In this document: one piece after another, positions 6,820 to 16,369 of the stretch
Position numbering within the stretch: the stretch's first letter is position 1
Layout: every line of letters begins with the position of its first letter
Origin: Catenuloplanes niger
GTDB lineage: Bacteria > Actinomycetota > Actinomycetes > Mycobacteriales > Micromonosporaceae
DNA: 64,000 bases
Assembly: GCF_031458255.1 (NCBI RefSeq)
Contig: NZ_JAVDYC010000001.1
Location: 1,178,001 to 1,242,000, forward strand
Direction of reading: 5' to 3'
Translations under genes and position numbers: made by a program
The notes under the pieces: model-generated
Told to the model about the DNA's origin: nothing
The model's database searches: none
What the model saw: only the letters and a program-made list of their open reading frames with translations

Positions 6820-9068
6820 TCGGAACCGGGCAGGTGCCGCAGCCTCCTCCTCGTCCGCGCGGCGCCGTCCTCGTCATCCGCGGCCTCCTGCAGCCGCAAG
6901 ACGGTCTCCAGGTCGTCCCGGGCAGCCGAATGCTCCCCGAGGTGCTGGTATGCCTCGGCTCGCCGCCCGAGCAGCCGGATCCGATGCTGGAACGGAATCG
7001 GCGTCTCGTGGGGCCGCAGTGCCGTGTCGACCGATTCCACCGCCTTCTCCCACTGCCGCAGGTGCACATGAACATGGGCGGCGTGCGCATGCGCCGATAT
7101 CGTCGTGAAGTAGGCGATGCTCGATCTCGGCGCGGTCCGCGGGTCCGTCACCAGCGTGAGGGCGTGTTCTATCGCATCGAGCGCTTCCTCGTGCCGCCCC
7201 AGGGAGCGCAGCACGTTGCCCAGGCCGATCAGGGCCTGGGGCAGCCCTTCGCGGTCACCAGCGGCGGCGAAATGCTCGACCGACTCCCGCGCGGGGGCGA
7301 GTGCTTCCAGGTAGCGGTCCTGCGGCAGCAGCGCCCACGCCTGATACGTCCGCGCCCACGCCATCTGCTGACGGTCACCGGCCCGCTGGGCGAAGAAGAA
7401 CGCGCGTTGTGCGAAGCGGGAGCCGGCTTCGTACTGAGCGAGGCAGAAATTGTGCGCCCAGGAGAGATAGCCCAGGTGAGTGGCCTGCAATCGGTCATCG
7501 CAGAGACTGCTGGCCGCCGCGCTCGACAGGGCGAACACCTCATGCCAGCGGCCCCAGCCGAGCCAGTGGTCGGAGAACCAGTGCAGTGACTCGGCGACGT
7601 CGACGACCCGCTGGTGGTCACCGATCTCGGCGGCCTCGGCCAGAGCGCCGAACCAGTTCTCCGCCTCCGCCTTCAGCCACGCCTTGGCGGCCTCCGGCGA
7701 GTCGATCGCGGTGCCCCGCACGTCGGGCCGCTCCACGGCACTGTCAGGCTCGTACCACAGTCCCGCGACGATAGTGGTGTCCAGCAGCCAGTTCCGCAGC
7801 CGCGTCCGGACCGCGGTGACATCGTCGGGGTCGTCGTCCTCGCGTAGTTTGGCTTTCGCATACAGCCGGAGCAGGTCATGGAACGTGACGCGGTGACCCT
7901 CCGACTCCTGGAGCAGGCCGAGCTCGATCAGCTCGTCCAGGGCGTCCTCCGCCTCGACGACGGACTGGGGTTCGACGATCGCGGCGATCGCTGCCCCGCA
8001 GGTCGCGCCATAGGTCAAGGAGAGCCGCCGGAAGAGTCGTCTGCCGTCGACGGACAACTGCTCGTACGACAACGAGAAGGCGGCGCTGACCTTCAGTTCA
8101 CCCGCGGAGAGCGCGGACAGCCGGTGTTGCTGATCGGACATCCGGGCGAGAAGGTCACCCGCCGCCTTGTCGGTCCGGCTCGCCAGACGGTTGCCGGCGA
8201 CCCGGATCGCCAGCGGCAGGTTGGCACAGAGGCGGGCCAGCTCGCGAAGCTCCGCCTCGCCGGCGGGGCGGTCAGCGCTGATCTCCGCGAGCAGGGTGAC
8301 CGCCTCCCGCTCCTGGAACGGGGACAGCACGACGCGGTCCACGCTTTCCAGCCCGCTGAGCAACCGCCGGCTCGTCACGATGACGAGGGCGGGCCCGTGT
8401 GCCGGCATCGCGGCGCGGACCTGTGCCTCATTCGCCGCGTTGTCCAGCACGATGATGATCCGTTTGCCCTTGCTGACACTGCGCCAGACGGCGGTGACAT
8501 CGGCCAGCCGGGGAGGGAACGAGCCGGCCGTGGGCTCCACCGCCTGGATCAGGCGCATGAGCAGTACCTCCGGGCTCAACGGATGGTCGGCGAGCCCCTG
8601 CAGGTCGACGAAGAACCGGCCGTCCGGAAACAGGGGCGCCAGCCGCGTCGCCGCCTGCACGGCCAGCGCGGACTTCCCGATCCCCGGCTCGCCGTTGATC
8701 AGAACGGCCGGGCACGCACTGCCAGCCGGGGTGCGGCTCACCACGGCCTGAATGGTCGCCAGCTCCGCGGCCCGGCCGGTGAAATCCGCCAGCGCCGAAG
8801 GTAGCGGCAGAGTCTGCGCCATAGCCATCTGACCGCGTCTACGGCCGGCGTGGGCGGCAGCGGACAACGCCGCCCGCGCAGTCGCGTCGAGCCGGAGGGC
8901 GTCGGCGAGGGCCTCGATGGTGCTGGCTCGCGCGCCCCGGCTGGCGCCTCGCTCCAGGTCACTGAGCGCGCGATCGGTGACACCGGCGGTGGTGGCGAGC
9001 TCCTCCAGCGTCATGTCCGCCGCCACGCGCAGGCGGCGCAGCATCGGCGCGAGCGCCTCGCCGTTCAT
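6792..9068 (-). CDS. XRE-HTH / NB-ARC / TPR regulator
   Basis: A 758-aa cytoplasmic STAND-type regulator. Residues 1-75 are an XRE helix-turn-helix (M-T-L-E-E-L-A-T-T-A-G-V-T-D-R-A-L-S-D-L-E-R-G). An NB-ARC ATPase follows, with Walker A G-E-P-G-I-G-K-S, Walker B-like I-I-I-V-L-D-N-A and sensor V-I-V-T-S-R-R. The C-terminal ~350 residues are TPR-like helices. It resembles the ATPase/TPR part of AfsR-type regulators but with an XRE head instead of a SARP domain. ATG 9068 is preferred over GTG 9077 because GGAGGT sits 7-8 bases upstream of it. Target genes unknown; the divergent SDR cluster is one possibility. Confidence 0.88.
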   Translation of the reverse strand: MNGEALAPMLRRLRVAADMTLEELATTAGVTDRALSDLERGASRGARASTIEALADALRLDATARAALSAAAHAGRRRGQMAMAQTLPLPSALADFTGRAAELATIQAVVSRTPAGSACPAVLINGEPGIGKSALAVQAATRLAPLFPDGRFFVDLQGLADHPLSPEVLLMRLIQAVEPTAGSFPPRLADVTAVWRSVSKGKRIIIVLDNAANEAQVRAAMPAHGPALVIVTSRRLLSGLESVDRVVLSPFQEREAVTLLAEISADRPAGEAELRELARLCANLPLAIRVAGNRLASRTDKAAGDLLARMSDQQHRLSALSAGELKVSAAFSLSYEQLSVDGRRLFRRLSLTYGATCGAAIAAIVEPQSVVEAEDALDELIELGLLQESEGHRVTFHDLLRLYAKAKLREDDDPDDVTAVRTRLRNWLLDTTIVAGLWYEPDSAVERPDVRGTAIDSPEAAKAWLKAEAENWFGALAEAAEIGDHQRVVDVAESLHWFSDHWLGWGRWHEVFALSSAAASSLCDDRLQATHLGYLSWAHNFCLAQYEAGSRFAQRAFFFAQRAGDRQQMAWARTYQAWALLPQDRYLEALAPARESVEHFAAAGDREGLPQALIGLGNVLRSLGRHEEALDAIEHALTLVTDPRTAPRSSIAYFTTISAHAHAAHVHVHLRQWEKAVESVDTALRPHETPIPFQHRIRLLGRRAEAYQHLGEHSAARDDLETVLRLQEAADDEDGAARTRRRLRHLPGSDQDTATSVV

Positions 9069-9417
9069 GTCGCCCACCTCCGTGCGGATCGGTCCCGGTC
9101 CGTTCGCGCGGTCGCTCCGGAGACGTACACGGTATGTCGTAGCCGGCGAATCCGATGAAGGCGTGCCAAAGACGTCACATGCGGCGGGCCTGTGGTCGTG
9201 GACACCGGCGGGGAGCCGGACCGGACCGGTATCTCCGGTGAGACCGCGGCATAGGTGTCATCGCCGATGTCGGTACGGCCCGGCGCGGCTTCTCTGGCGT
9301 CGCCTTCGCCCGGTGGCCGGCGCGATCGCGGCCCGTGTTGTTAGGCGACAGACACGGATACGGGCAACCCCCGCCGGTTGGGACAGTCGAATTGCCCGAC
9401 ACGGAAGGAGGCCAACG
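9069..9417. other. Intergenic region between NB-ARC regulator and SDR operon
   Basis: About 350 bases between divergent genes. The only thing recognised is the regulon-like motif at 9342-9361; the rest shows no coding bias or repeat. Confidence 0.5.
9342..9361 (+). promoter_or_regulatory. Regulon-like motif upstream of the SDR operon
   Basis: TAGGCGA, CAGACA, CGGATAC, 56 bases before the first SDR start. It differs from the consensus second half by one base. Confidence 0.5.
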
Positions 9418-10212
9418 ATGAGACTCGACGACAAGACCGTCGTTCTGACGGGTGCGACGAGCGGCATCGGGGAGGCGGCCGCGCGGCTGCTCGCGCCGTC
9501 CGTTCGTACGCTCGTCATCCAGGGGCCGGAGCCGGCGTCGGACGTCGCGCCGCTGATCAAGGAGCTCGGCGGCGAGACCGACGTCCACTACGTGCGCGCC
9601 GACTTCACGTCGTTCGCTCAGGTGCGGCGGGCGGGAACCGAGATCCGGGCGGCGGTGCCCGCGATCGACGTCCTCGTCAACAACGCCGGCGTGCCCGGCG
9701 CCGGCCGCCGGCGGGTCACCACGGACGGCAACGAACGGACCCTGCAGGTCAACTATCTCGCACTGACCCTGCTCACCCAGCGGCTGCTGCCCGCAATCCA
9801 CCGCGGCGGACGCATCGTGAACGTCAGCTCCACCACGCATCGGATGACCGGGCTCGCGCTGGACGACCTCAACCTGACCGACGGCTACGACGCCGTGCGG
9901 GCCTACGCGCAGTCCAAACTGGCGATCCTCAGCTACTCGCTACGGCTCGCCGGCGAGTTGGCCGGTCGCGGTGTCGACGTCGTCACCATCAGCCCCGGCG
10001 TCATCAGCACCGGACTGCTGCACGCCATGTTCGGCGGCGGCGGGGTCCGGGTGGAGCACGGCGGCCGGCGCGTCATCGAGGCCATCACCGCAGAGGTGCC
10101 CACCGGTACCTACATAGACGACGGAGAGATCGTGGCGCCGAGCGACGAGGCACGCGATCCCTCTGTTGCGGCTGCGCTCGCAGCACGCACCACATCACTC
10201 ATCCGGCACTGA
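9418..10212 (+). CDS. Short-chain dehydrogenase/reductase (SDR 1)
   Basis: A 264-aa NAD(P)-dependent oxidoreductase of the classical/retinol-dehydrogenase-like SDR group. It has the Rossmann motif T-G-A-T-S-G-I-G near residue 11, N-N-A-G-V at about 94, catalytic S in V-S-S-T-T-H and the Y-x-x-x-K pair Y-A-Q-S-K. ATG 9418 follows a strong GGAGG; the longer upstream frame is non-coding. It heads a run of three SDR genes in one direction, so an operon acting on related hydroxyl/keto substrates is likely. Substrate unknown. Confidence 0.92.
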   Translation: MRLDDKTVVLTGATSGIGEAAARLLAPSVRTLVIQGPEPASDVAPLIKELGGETDVHYVRADFTSFAQVRRAGTEIRAAVPAIDVLVNNAGVPGAGRRRVTTDGNERTLQVNYLALTLLTQRLLPAIHRGGRIVNVSSTTHRMTGLALDDLNLTDGYDAVRAYAQSKLAILSYSLRLAGELAGRGVDVVTISPGVISTGLLHAMFGGGGVRVEHGGRRVIEAITAEVPTGTYIDDGEIVAPSDEARDPSVAAALAARTTSLIRH

Positions 10213-10228
10213 GGCTCAAGGAGGAGCA

Positions 10229-10966
10229 ATGGGAAAGCTCGACGGCAAAGTAGCCATCATCACCGGCGGCGCCCGCGGCATGGGTGCGGCGCACGCCCGC
10301 CGGTTCGTGCGGGAGGGAGCGAGCGTCGTCATCGCCGACGTGCTCGCCGATCTCGGTGCCGAGCTGGCCGACGAGCTCGGCGACCGGGCGTTCTTCGCCG
10401 AACTCGACGTCCGTGACCGCGCGCGCTGGACCGACGTCGTCGCGCAGACGGTGGAGCGGTTCGGCCGGCTCGATGTGCTGGTGAACAACGCCGGCATCTT
10501 CCGGCGCGAGTCCATCGAGACGCACTCCCACGAACTGTGGGACGAGGTCATCGGCGTCAACCTGACCGGCATCTGGAACGGCACGAAAGCGGTCATCCCG
10601 GCCTTGAAGGCAGCCGGCGGTGGCTCGATCATCAATGTCTCCTCGACGGCGGGAATGACCGGATATGCGTGGCTACCCGCGTACACGACCTCGAAGTGGG
10701 GCATCCGTGGCCTCACGAAGACCTCGGCCCTCGACCTCGGCCAGTACGGCATCCGCGTCAACTCGGTGCACCCCGGTTTCGTGCGCACACCGATGACGGA
10801 GGAGCTCGGTGACAACACCGCCAACGTCGCGCTGCATCGCACCGCCACCGACACCGAGCTGACCCCGCTGGTGCTCTTCCTCGCCAGCGACGACTCCGCC
10901 TTCAGCACCGGGGCCGAGTTCATCGCCGACGGCGGCGAGTCGGCCGGTCTGCCCGTTCACAACTGA
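10229..10966 (+). CDS. Short-chain dehydrogenase/reductase (SDR 2, FabG-like)
   Basis: A 245-aa SDR resembling 3-alpha/20-beta-hydroxysteroid dehydrogenase and FabG-type enzymes. Motifs: T-G-G-A-R-G-M-G at residues 12-19, N-N-A-G at about 87, catalytic S in N-V-S-S-T-A-G-M, Y-T-T-S-K, and the family end S-T-G-A-E-F-I-A-D-G-G. ATG 10229 lies 16 bases after the first SDR and has GGAGG just upstream. Part of the three-SDR operon; the substrate is not evident. Confidence 0.92.
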   Translation: MGKLDGKVAIITGGARGMGAAHARRFVREGASVVIADVLADLGAELADELGDRAFFAELDVRDRARWTDVVAQTVERFGRLDVLVNNAGIFRRESIETHSHELWDEVIGVNLTGIWNGTKAVIPALKAAGGGSIINVSSTAGMTGYAWLPAYTTSKWGIRGLTKTSALDLGQYGIRVNSVHPGFVRTPMTEELGDNTANVALHRTATDTELTPLVLFLASDDSAFSTGAEFIADGGESAGLPVHN

Positions 10967-10997
10967 CACCAGTTCACCCCAGGAAAGGAAACCGACC

Positions 10998-11774
10998 ATG
11001 AGCACCGTTCTGACGGGAAGCCCGCTTTCCGGCCGCATCGCGGTGGTGACCGGCGCGTCCAGTGGCATCGGCGAGGCGACCGCTGAGCGGCTCGCCGTGC
11101 TGGGCGCCAACGTCGCTCTGCTGGCCCGCCGCGAGGACCGCCTCACCGCGGCCGTCGCTCGCATCACCGAGCGCGGCGGCCACGCGCTGGCGGTGCCGAC
11201 CGACGTCACCGACCGCGCCGCGCTGGCCCGCGCCGTCGAGGCCGTGCACGACGAGTTCGGCACCGTGGACCTGGTGTTCGCCAACGCCGGGGTCCAGCAC
11301 GTCTCCCCGATCGGCGACCTGACGATCGACGACTGGGACGAGCAGATCAACCTGAACGTCAAGGGTGTCATGAACACCGTTCAGGCGTTCGTGCACGACC
11401 TCGAGTCGGCGGCCGCTGCCGGTGGCTCCGCAGACCTGATCTTCACGTCGTCGATCGCCGCCACCCGCGTCCTGGAGAAGTTCCAGGTGTACTCCGGCAC
11501 GAAGGCCTACCTCAGTCACCTGGCTCGGGTGCTGCGCACCGAACTCGGGCGCAAGAAGGTGCGTGTGTCGGCCGTCGAGCCCGGCATGGTCGACACCGAG
11601 CTGCCACTGCACGTCACCGATCCCGACGCCACCAAGCTGATGGCGGACCTGATCAAGCAGATCGACGTGCTGCAGTCCGCTGACATCGCCGAGACCGTCG
11701 CGTTCCTGGCCTCGGTACCCAAGCACGTGAACCTCACCGAGATCACCATCCTGCCCACCGAGCAGATCATCTAG
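10998..11774 (+). CDS. Short-chain dehydrogenase/reductase (SDR 3, YdfG-like)
   Basis: A 258-aa classical SDR. T-G-A-S-S-G-I-G-E-A-T appears near residue 18, A-N-A-G-V in place of the usual N-N-A-G, catalytic S in F-T-S-S-I-A-A-T-R, and Y-S-G-T-K as the Y-x-x-x-K motif. The C-terminal E-I-T-I-L-P-T is typical of YdfG/serine-dehydrogenase-like SDRs. It lies 31 bases after SDR 2 with AGGAAAGG upstream. A strong hairpin follows, so it probably ends the operon. Confidence 0.92.
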   Translation: MSTVLTGSPLSGRIAVVTGASSGIGEATAERLAVLGANVALLARREDRLTAAVARITERGGHALAVPTDVTDRAALARAVEAVHDEFGTVDLVFANAGVQHVSPIGDLTIDDWDEQINLNVKGVMNTVQAFVHDLESAAAAGGSADLIFTSSIAATRVLEKFQVYSGTKAYLSHLARVLRTELGRKKVRVSAVEPGMVDTELPLHVTDPDATKLMADLIKQIDVLQSADIAETVAFLASVPKHVNLTEITILPTEQII

Positions 11775-11795
11775 GTCCAGCACCGCGCGGGGCGG

Positions 11796-11840
11796 CGGCT
11801 GCCGGTGGAGGTCGTGGGGGGCGACCTCCACCGGCAGCTG
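11796..11840 (+). terminator. Strong hairpin after the SDR operon
   Basis: CTGCCGGTGGAGGTCG (11799-11814) pairs perfectly with CGACCTCCACCGGCAG (11822-11837) around a seven-base loop, and extends outward by about three more pairs. No U tract. Likely the operon terminator. Confidence 0.8.
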
Positions 11841-11993
11841 CGCGCCGAGCCCGCGGCGGGCCAACTCTTCGTGTCTTCTTCCTGGTCTCCGGATGGCGGA
11901 ACGGCTTCGATGAAGGGACCAGGAGAAGACAGCCGTACGTGGGGGAAGCCGAATGCGCACCATCGCCGCACCATGTGACCTGGGAACCGGCCG

Positions 11994-14642
11994 ATGAGCG
12001 CCAGCGCCACGCTGTACGAACGTGACGAGGACCTCGCCCGTATCGGCCGGCTGTTCGACGCCGTGCGCGCCGGGTCGGGCACCGCGGCCGTGATCCGGGG
12101 CGCCGAGGGGATCGGCAAGTCCGCACTCGTCGAGCACTCGCTGAGGACGTACGCCGCGGGTTTCACGATCCTGCGGGTGGTGGGGAGCCACCACGAGCGC
12201 AAGGTGCCCTTCGCCGGGTTGCACCTGCTGTCCTGCGCGCTCGGCCCTCGCGGCGACAACCTCGCCTCGTCGGCGCCCGTCCTGCACCAGGTGGTGAACT
12301 CCGCCGATCTGCCGCTGGAGAAGACCCCGGTCCTCATCGCGGAGCTACTGAGCTGGCTGGCGGACGCCGCGCGGTGCGGCCCGGTCGTGTGCGTGGTCGA
12401 GAACGCTCAATGGATCGACCTCGCCACGCTGGCCGTGCTGCGCAGCGTCGCACCCCGGCTGGCCGGGCTCCCGGTGCTCCTGCTGTTCGCGCACCGCGAC
12501 GGTGCCGCCACGTCGTTCGACGGACTCCCCGCGGTGACCCCGGCCCGGCTCAGCGATGCCGCCGCCAGGGACTTCCTGACCACCCGCGCGCTCACCCCGA
12601 TGGATCCCCGGGTGAGAGAGCGCCTCGTCGCCGAGGCGCGCGGCAATCCGGGCCTGCTGACCGACTTCACCGCGACGACGCCGTGGGCGTTCGGCGGAGG
12701 ATACGACTGCCCACCGCCGCCGAGCTGGACCAATGCGCTGGAAACCCCATTTCCGGTGCTGGCCACACTGCCCGATGCGACCAGACAACTGCTCACCGTG
12801 GCCGCCGCGGACCCGACCGGTGATCCGGCGCTGCTGGCCGCCGCGGCGCGGCACCTCGGCCTGCCCGAGGACACGCTCCGCACGGTGGAAGAGGCGGGTC
12901 TGCTCACCATCGACTCGCATGTGAGGTTCCCGAACCCCCACACCCGCCACACCGTCTATCACGCGGCCACCCCGGAAGGCCGTCAGGCAGTGCACCGGGC
13001 GATCTCCGCGGTCATCGACCCGCGGACTGACCCGGACCGGCGTGCTTGGCACCGGGCATTCGCCAGCGACGCCCTCGACGAAGACGTCGCTCAGGAACTC
13101 GCCGACGCGGCTCCGGACGCACGGCGGCGTGGCGGGCTGCCGGCCGCGGCCGTCCTGCTCGGTCTGGCGGCCGCCCGCACACCGGACGCGGATCGGCGGC
13201 GCAGCCGTCTGCTGGCCGCGGCGGACGCCCACCGGCTCAGCGGGAACCTTGAAGCCGCGACGGCGCTGACGATCGCGGCGCGCACACATGCCACGTACAC
13301 CGGCAGTTCGGCCGCGGCCGACGTACTGGAAGCGCGGATAGTCCTGGCCAAGGGACACAACCGCGAAGCCCTGCGCATGCTGCTAGCGGCCGCGGAGGCG
13401 GCGGAGCTCAGCGATCCCGCCGAGGCACGCCGAATCCGGCGGGATGCGTACGCGGTCACCGTTCTGCAGGGACGATTCGCCGACCCACAGATCGTGACGC
13501 AGCTCAGGGCAACGCTCACCGCGACGCCAGCCGGTGCGGGCGAAGGCGATCTCGCCGTCCTGGGACACCTCGCCAGGCAGGCCGGCGACGCATGGGACGA
13601 GGACGGATTCCGGGCGGCCACGCGGCATCAGCTGGTGAGGGCCCGGCAGGACGGCGCCCTCGGATCGGTTCCGGTCATCGCCGCCTACCAGGCGCTCTGG
13701 CATCTGCACGCCGGTGAGTTCGCGGAGGCAGCAGCTCTGGCCGACGACGGTGACACGTCAGCCGCCGCCATCGGGGTCCCCCCGCTGCCGCACGTCAGTG
13801 TCGCCGTCGCCGCATGGCAGGGCGGGCAGAGCCATGTGGAACGGCTGATCACCGAGCGGACGCCCGGCATGGTCGCCCGCGGTGAGGGTTGGTCCTTGAC
13901 CGGCTTCGATTACGCCAGAACGGTGTTGTTCAACGGGCTGGGCCGGTATGCCGACGCCCTCGAGGCGGGCCGGCTCGCGGCTGAACTCGACGAGGGCGGC
14001 TTTCACGCCTGGCTGCCGGTGGAGGTCGTCGAAGCCGCGGTCCGGGCCGGCCGGCCGGAGATCGCCGAGCCGTTGGCGCGGCGGCTGTCGCAGCGGGCAC
14101 AGCTTCACCCGTCCGCCTGGAGCCGCGGGCTGGCCGCGTTGTGCGGTGCCCTGGTCACACCCGGCGCCCAGGCCGAAGACCATTACCGGATGGCGCTTGA
14201 CGAGCTGACGAACAGTAACGCCGTGCCGCGGCTGGCACGGGCGCACCTGCTCTACGGGGAGTGGCTGCGCCGGGAAAGGCGCAAACGCGAGGCCCGCGTC
14301 CAGCTGCGTCTGGCGCACCGTCAGCTCACCGCGATCGGGGCCGCCGCTTTCGCCGAGCGCGCCGCGCGGGAACTGGCCGCGACGGGAATGAGTCTGCGAC
14401 GGGGCGGTGGTCAGTCCGCCGGCCAGCTCACCGCTCAGGAACTCGCCGTAGCCCGGCTGGTCGCCGGCGGCGCCACGAACCGGGAGGTGGCGCAGGCGTT
14501 GTACCTGAGCCCGCGCACCGTGGAGGCGCACCTGCGTAACGTCTTCGCCAAGCTGCGTGTCACCTCCCGGCGGGAGCTTGCCGACCTCGGCGACCTCACC
14601 GGGCCGGCGACCGACGCGGCGCTCACGGCGATTCCGGCCTGA
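11994..14642 (+). CDS. LAL-type LuxR family regulator (1)
   Basis: An 882-aa large ATP-binding LuxR regulator. Walker A is GAEGIGKS at residues 36-43, and the Walker B-like segment V-V-C-V-V-E-N-A-Q-W-I-D is near 130. A long TPR/helical sensor region follows. The LuxR HTH occupies the last ~65 residues (L-T-A-Q-E-L-A-V-A-R-L-V-A-G-G-A-T-N-R-E-V-A, then L-S-P-R-T-V-E-A-H-L-R-N-V-F-A-K-L). These proteins usually activate neighbouring metabolic operons. A close architectural paralogue lies at 17096. ATG 11994 has GGGAACCGG upstream, a weak ribosome site. Convergent with the amidohydrolase. Confidence 0.92.
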   Translation: MSASATLYERDEDLARIGRLFDAVRAGSGTAAVIRGAEGIGKSALVEHSLRTYAAGFTILRVVGSHHERKVPFAGLHLLSCALGPRGDNLASSAPVLHQVVNSADLPLEKTPVLIAELLSWLADAARCGPVVCVVENAQWIDLATLAVLRSVAPRLAGLPVLLLFAHRDGAATSFDGLPAVTPARLSDAAARDFLTTRALTPMDPRVRERLVAEARGNPGLLTDFTATTPWAFGGGYDCPPPPSWTNALETPFPVLATLPDATRQLLTVAAADPTGDPALLAAAARHLGLPEDTLRTVEEAGLLTIDSHVRFPNPHTRHTVYHAATPEGRQAVHRAISAVIDPRTDPDRRAWHRAFASDALDEDVAQELADAAPDARRRGGLPAAAVLLGLAAARTPDADRRRSRLLAAADAHRLSGNLEAATALTIAARTHATYTGSSAAADVLEARIVLAKGHNREALRMLLAAAEAAELSDPAEARRIRRDAYAVTVLQGRFADPQIVTQLRATLTATPAGAGEGDLAVLGHLARQAGDAWDEDGFRAATRHQLVRARQDGALGSVPVIAAYQALWHLHAGEFAEAAALADDGDTSAAAIGVPPLPHVSVAVAAWQGGQSHVERLITERTPGMVARGEGWSLTGFDYARTVLFNGLGRYADALEAGRLAAELDEGGFHAWLPVEVVEAAVRAGRPEIAEPLARRLSQRAQLHPSAWSRGLAALCGALVTPGAQAEDHYRMALDELTNSNAVPRLARAHLLYGEWLRRERRKREARVQLRLAHRQLTAIGAAAFAERAARELAATGMSLRRGGGQSAGQLTAQELAVARLVAGGATNREVAQALYLSPRTVEAHLRNVFAKLRVTSRRELADLGDLTGPATDAALTAIPA

Positions 14643-14654
14643 ACGCCGCGCCGG

Positions 14655-14688
14655 CGCAGTCCCCGGGCGGGCGGACCCGGGGACTGCG
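14655..14688. terminator. Bidirectional terminator hairpin
   Basis: CGCAGTCCCCGGG and CCCGGGGACTGCG form perfect 13-base arms around an eight-base loop, 12 bases after the LuxR stop and just before the end of the convergent amidohydrolase gene. Confidence 0.8.
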
Positions 14689-14693
14689 GGGCC

Positions 14694-16085
14694 TCACTGC
14701 GCGGCGGCGAGCAGCCGGTCGCGGGACGCCTCGATGTCGTTCCTGAGTGCCGGCAGGTCGACGTCCAGAACGGCGCCCTCCCACTTGCGGACCTGCCCGG
14801 CGATGAAGACAGCGTCGATATTGCGGGCGTCGCTGCCCAGCACGACCGTACCGATCGGGTCGTTGAGCGGCATGTTGTTGAGGTCGTCGGCGCGGATCAG
14901 CAGCAGGTCCGCCTGCTTGCCGGGGGTCAGCGAGCCGGTCACCGATTCCAGGCCGTTGGTGCGCGCACCCTGCAGGGTGGCGAAGTCGAGCACATCGTGT
15001 GTGGTGATCCGGGGAGGGATCTGATCGGTGCCGTAGCCGGCGCTGACGGCGCGCATGCGTTGGATGGAGAGCAGGGTGCGCATCTGGATGAACATGTCGC
15101 CCGGCAGGGCGACCTCCACGTCGATGCTCAGGCCCGGGCGGATGCCGACGGCGAGGGCTTCGTCGACGGCGGGCACCGCGGTCTCCAGACCAATCTGGGC
15201 CTCGGAGACCGGGGCCAGCGCCACGGTGCCGCCGGTGTCCCCGATCACCTTCCAGGCCTCACCGGTGAGGCCGGTCGAATGGATGAGGGTGACGCCGGGG
15301 TTGAGCAGACCGTCGCGCGCCCAGCCGAGAATCGCGGTGGACGACGTGGTACCGAAGACGGCGTCGATGCTGACGCCGATGCCCAGGTCGCGGGCGACCT
15401 GCGCCAGCCGCGGCCCGTAGGCCAGGTCCGGACCGGCGATTTCGTCCGTGGCGAGAGCCGCCAGGCGCAGCGTGAGCAATTGGTCCGCGGAGCTGAAGTA
15501 CTGCTGCTGCAGGCGGGTGAGGTCGGCCGGCCACTGCCCGTCCCAGTCGCCGAAGTGTGGCCGCATCGAGGCGTGGACACCGCGGATGCCGCTGTCCAGC
15601 AGCGCCTGGATGGCGTGGTCGGAGTGCGCGGCGGTACGGGCGTTGTGCGAGAAGTCGAGCAGGCAGGTGATGCCGCTGTCGATGGCGCTGAGCGCGGCGA
15701 GCCGGGTGCCGAGATAGATGTCCTGGGGCTGATAGACCGGCGCGTACCGGGCGAGGGTGGACATGACGTACTCGCCGAGGTCGTTGACATCGGGCATGAT
15801 CCGCCGCAGGGCCGCCTGCCAGGAGTGGCGGTGGGTGTCGACGAAGCCGGGGCACAGGATGGCGCCGGTCGCGTCGATGACGACCGCACCGTCGCCGGCA
15901 CCCTGCGAGCGCAGGTCGGGAGCCACCGCGGCGATCCGGGCTCCCTCCACCAGCAAGTCGCCGCGGCGGAGGATCCCGATCTGCGGGTCCATCGAGATGA
16001 TTGTGGCGTTGGTGAACAGGATCCGGCGCTGCGGGTCAGCTGCCCGCTGACGCAGGCCGGCCAGGGTGGCGGTGCGGTCGGTCAT
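14694..16085 (-). CDS. Amidohydrolase (ATZ/TRZ/cytosine-deaminase-like)
   Basis: A 463-aa metal-dependent hydrolase with a TIM barrel flanked by the two-part beta-sandwich. The N-terminal sandwich strand I-L-F-T-N-A-T-I-I-S-M-D is followed by the metal motif G-F-V-D-T-H-R-H-S near residue 70. Later come the barrel histidine segment I-H-S-T-G-L-T, then L-S-I-D-V-E-V-A-L-P-G-D, and the C-terminal G-S-L-T-P-G-K-Q-A-D-L-L-L-I typical of ATZ/TRZ chlorohydrolases and aminohydrolases. ATG 16085 has a clear AGGAGG upstream; the frame beyond is non-coding. The substrate is unknown. A shortened relative of this protein appears fused in the gene at 20176. Confidence 0.9.
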   Translation of the reverse strand: MTDRTATLAGLRQRAADPQRRILFTNATIISMDPQIGILRRGDLLVEGARIAAVAPDLRSQGAGDGAVVIDATGAILCPGFVDTHRHSWQAALRRIMPDVNDLGEYVMSTLARYAPVYQPQDIYLGTRLAALSAIDSGITCLLDFSHNARTAAHSDHAIQALLDSGIRGVHASMRPHFGDWDGQWPADLTRLQQQYFSSADQLLTLRLAALATDEIAGPDLAYGPRLAQVARDLGIGVSIDAVFGTTSSTAILGWARDGLLNPGVTLIHSTGLTGEAWKVIGDTGGTVALAPVSEAQIGLETAVPAVDEALAVGIRPGLSIDVEVALPGDMFIQMRTLLSIQRMRAVSAGYGTDQIPPRITTHDVLDFATLQGARTNGLESVTGSLTPGKQADLLLIRADDLNNMPLNDPIGTVVLGSDARNIDAVFIAGQVRKWEGAVLDVDLPALRNDIEASRDRLLAAAQ

Positions 16086-16189
16086 GGGTTGTTCCTCCTG
16101 GTTCTGGCACTGCGGGGAGAGAGGCCGGCGTCGTACCACCGGCGGCCGTGATCGGCTGATCCGACGATGACAGCCGAGGCGACCGCGTC

Positions 16190-16209
16190 GAATCGGCGGC
16201 TTTCGCCTA
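16190..16209 (-). promoter_or_regulatory. Regulon-like motif upstream of the amidohydrolase
   Basis: On the minus strand TAGGCGA, AAGCCG, CCGATTC: an exact match to the shared pattern, 105 bases before the amidohydrolase start. Confidence 0.5.
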
Positions 16210-16273
16210 GAAGTGCCGAGCCCATCCACTGTTCCGGGAGCCTGGCGCCGTCGCCGGACTCCGACGGCTCGGA

Positions 16274-16292
16274 TAGGCGACGTCACCGATTC
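16274..16292 (+). promoter_or_regulatory. Regulon-like motif upstream of the Rossmann protein
   Basis: TAGGCGA, CGTCA, CCGATTC: exact half-sites with a five-base spacer, 78 bases before ATG 16370. It lies back-to-back with the copy at 16190-16209 in the same divergent region. Confidence 0.5.
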
Positions 16293-16369
16293 CACGCGCA
16301 CCGAGGTCCGGGAGAGTGAGCCGCCATCGCACCACCGCTGCCGCGTCAGAGGAATCAGGAGGGTGCCAG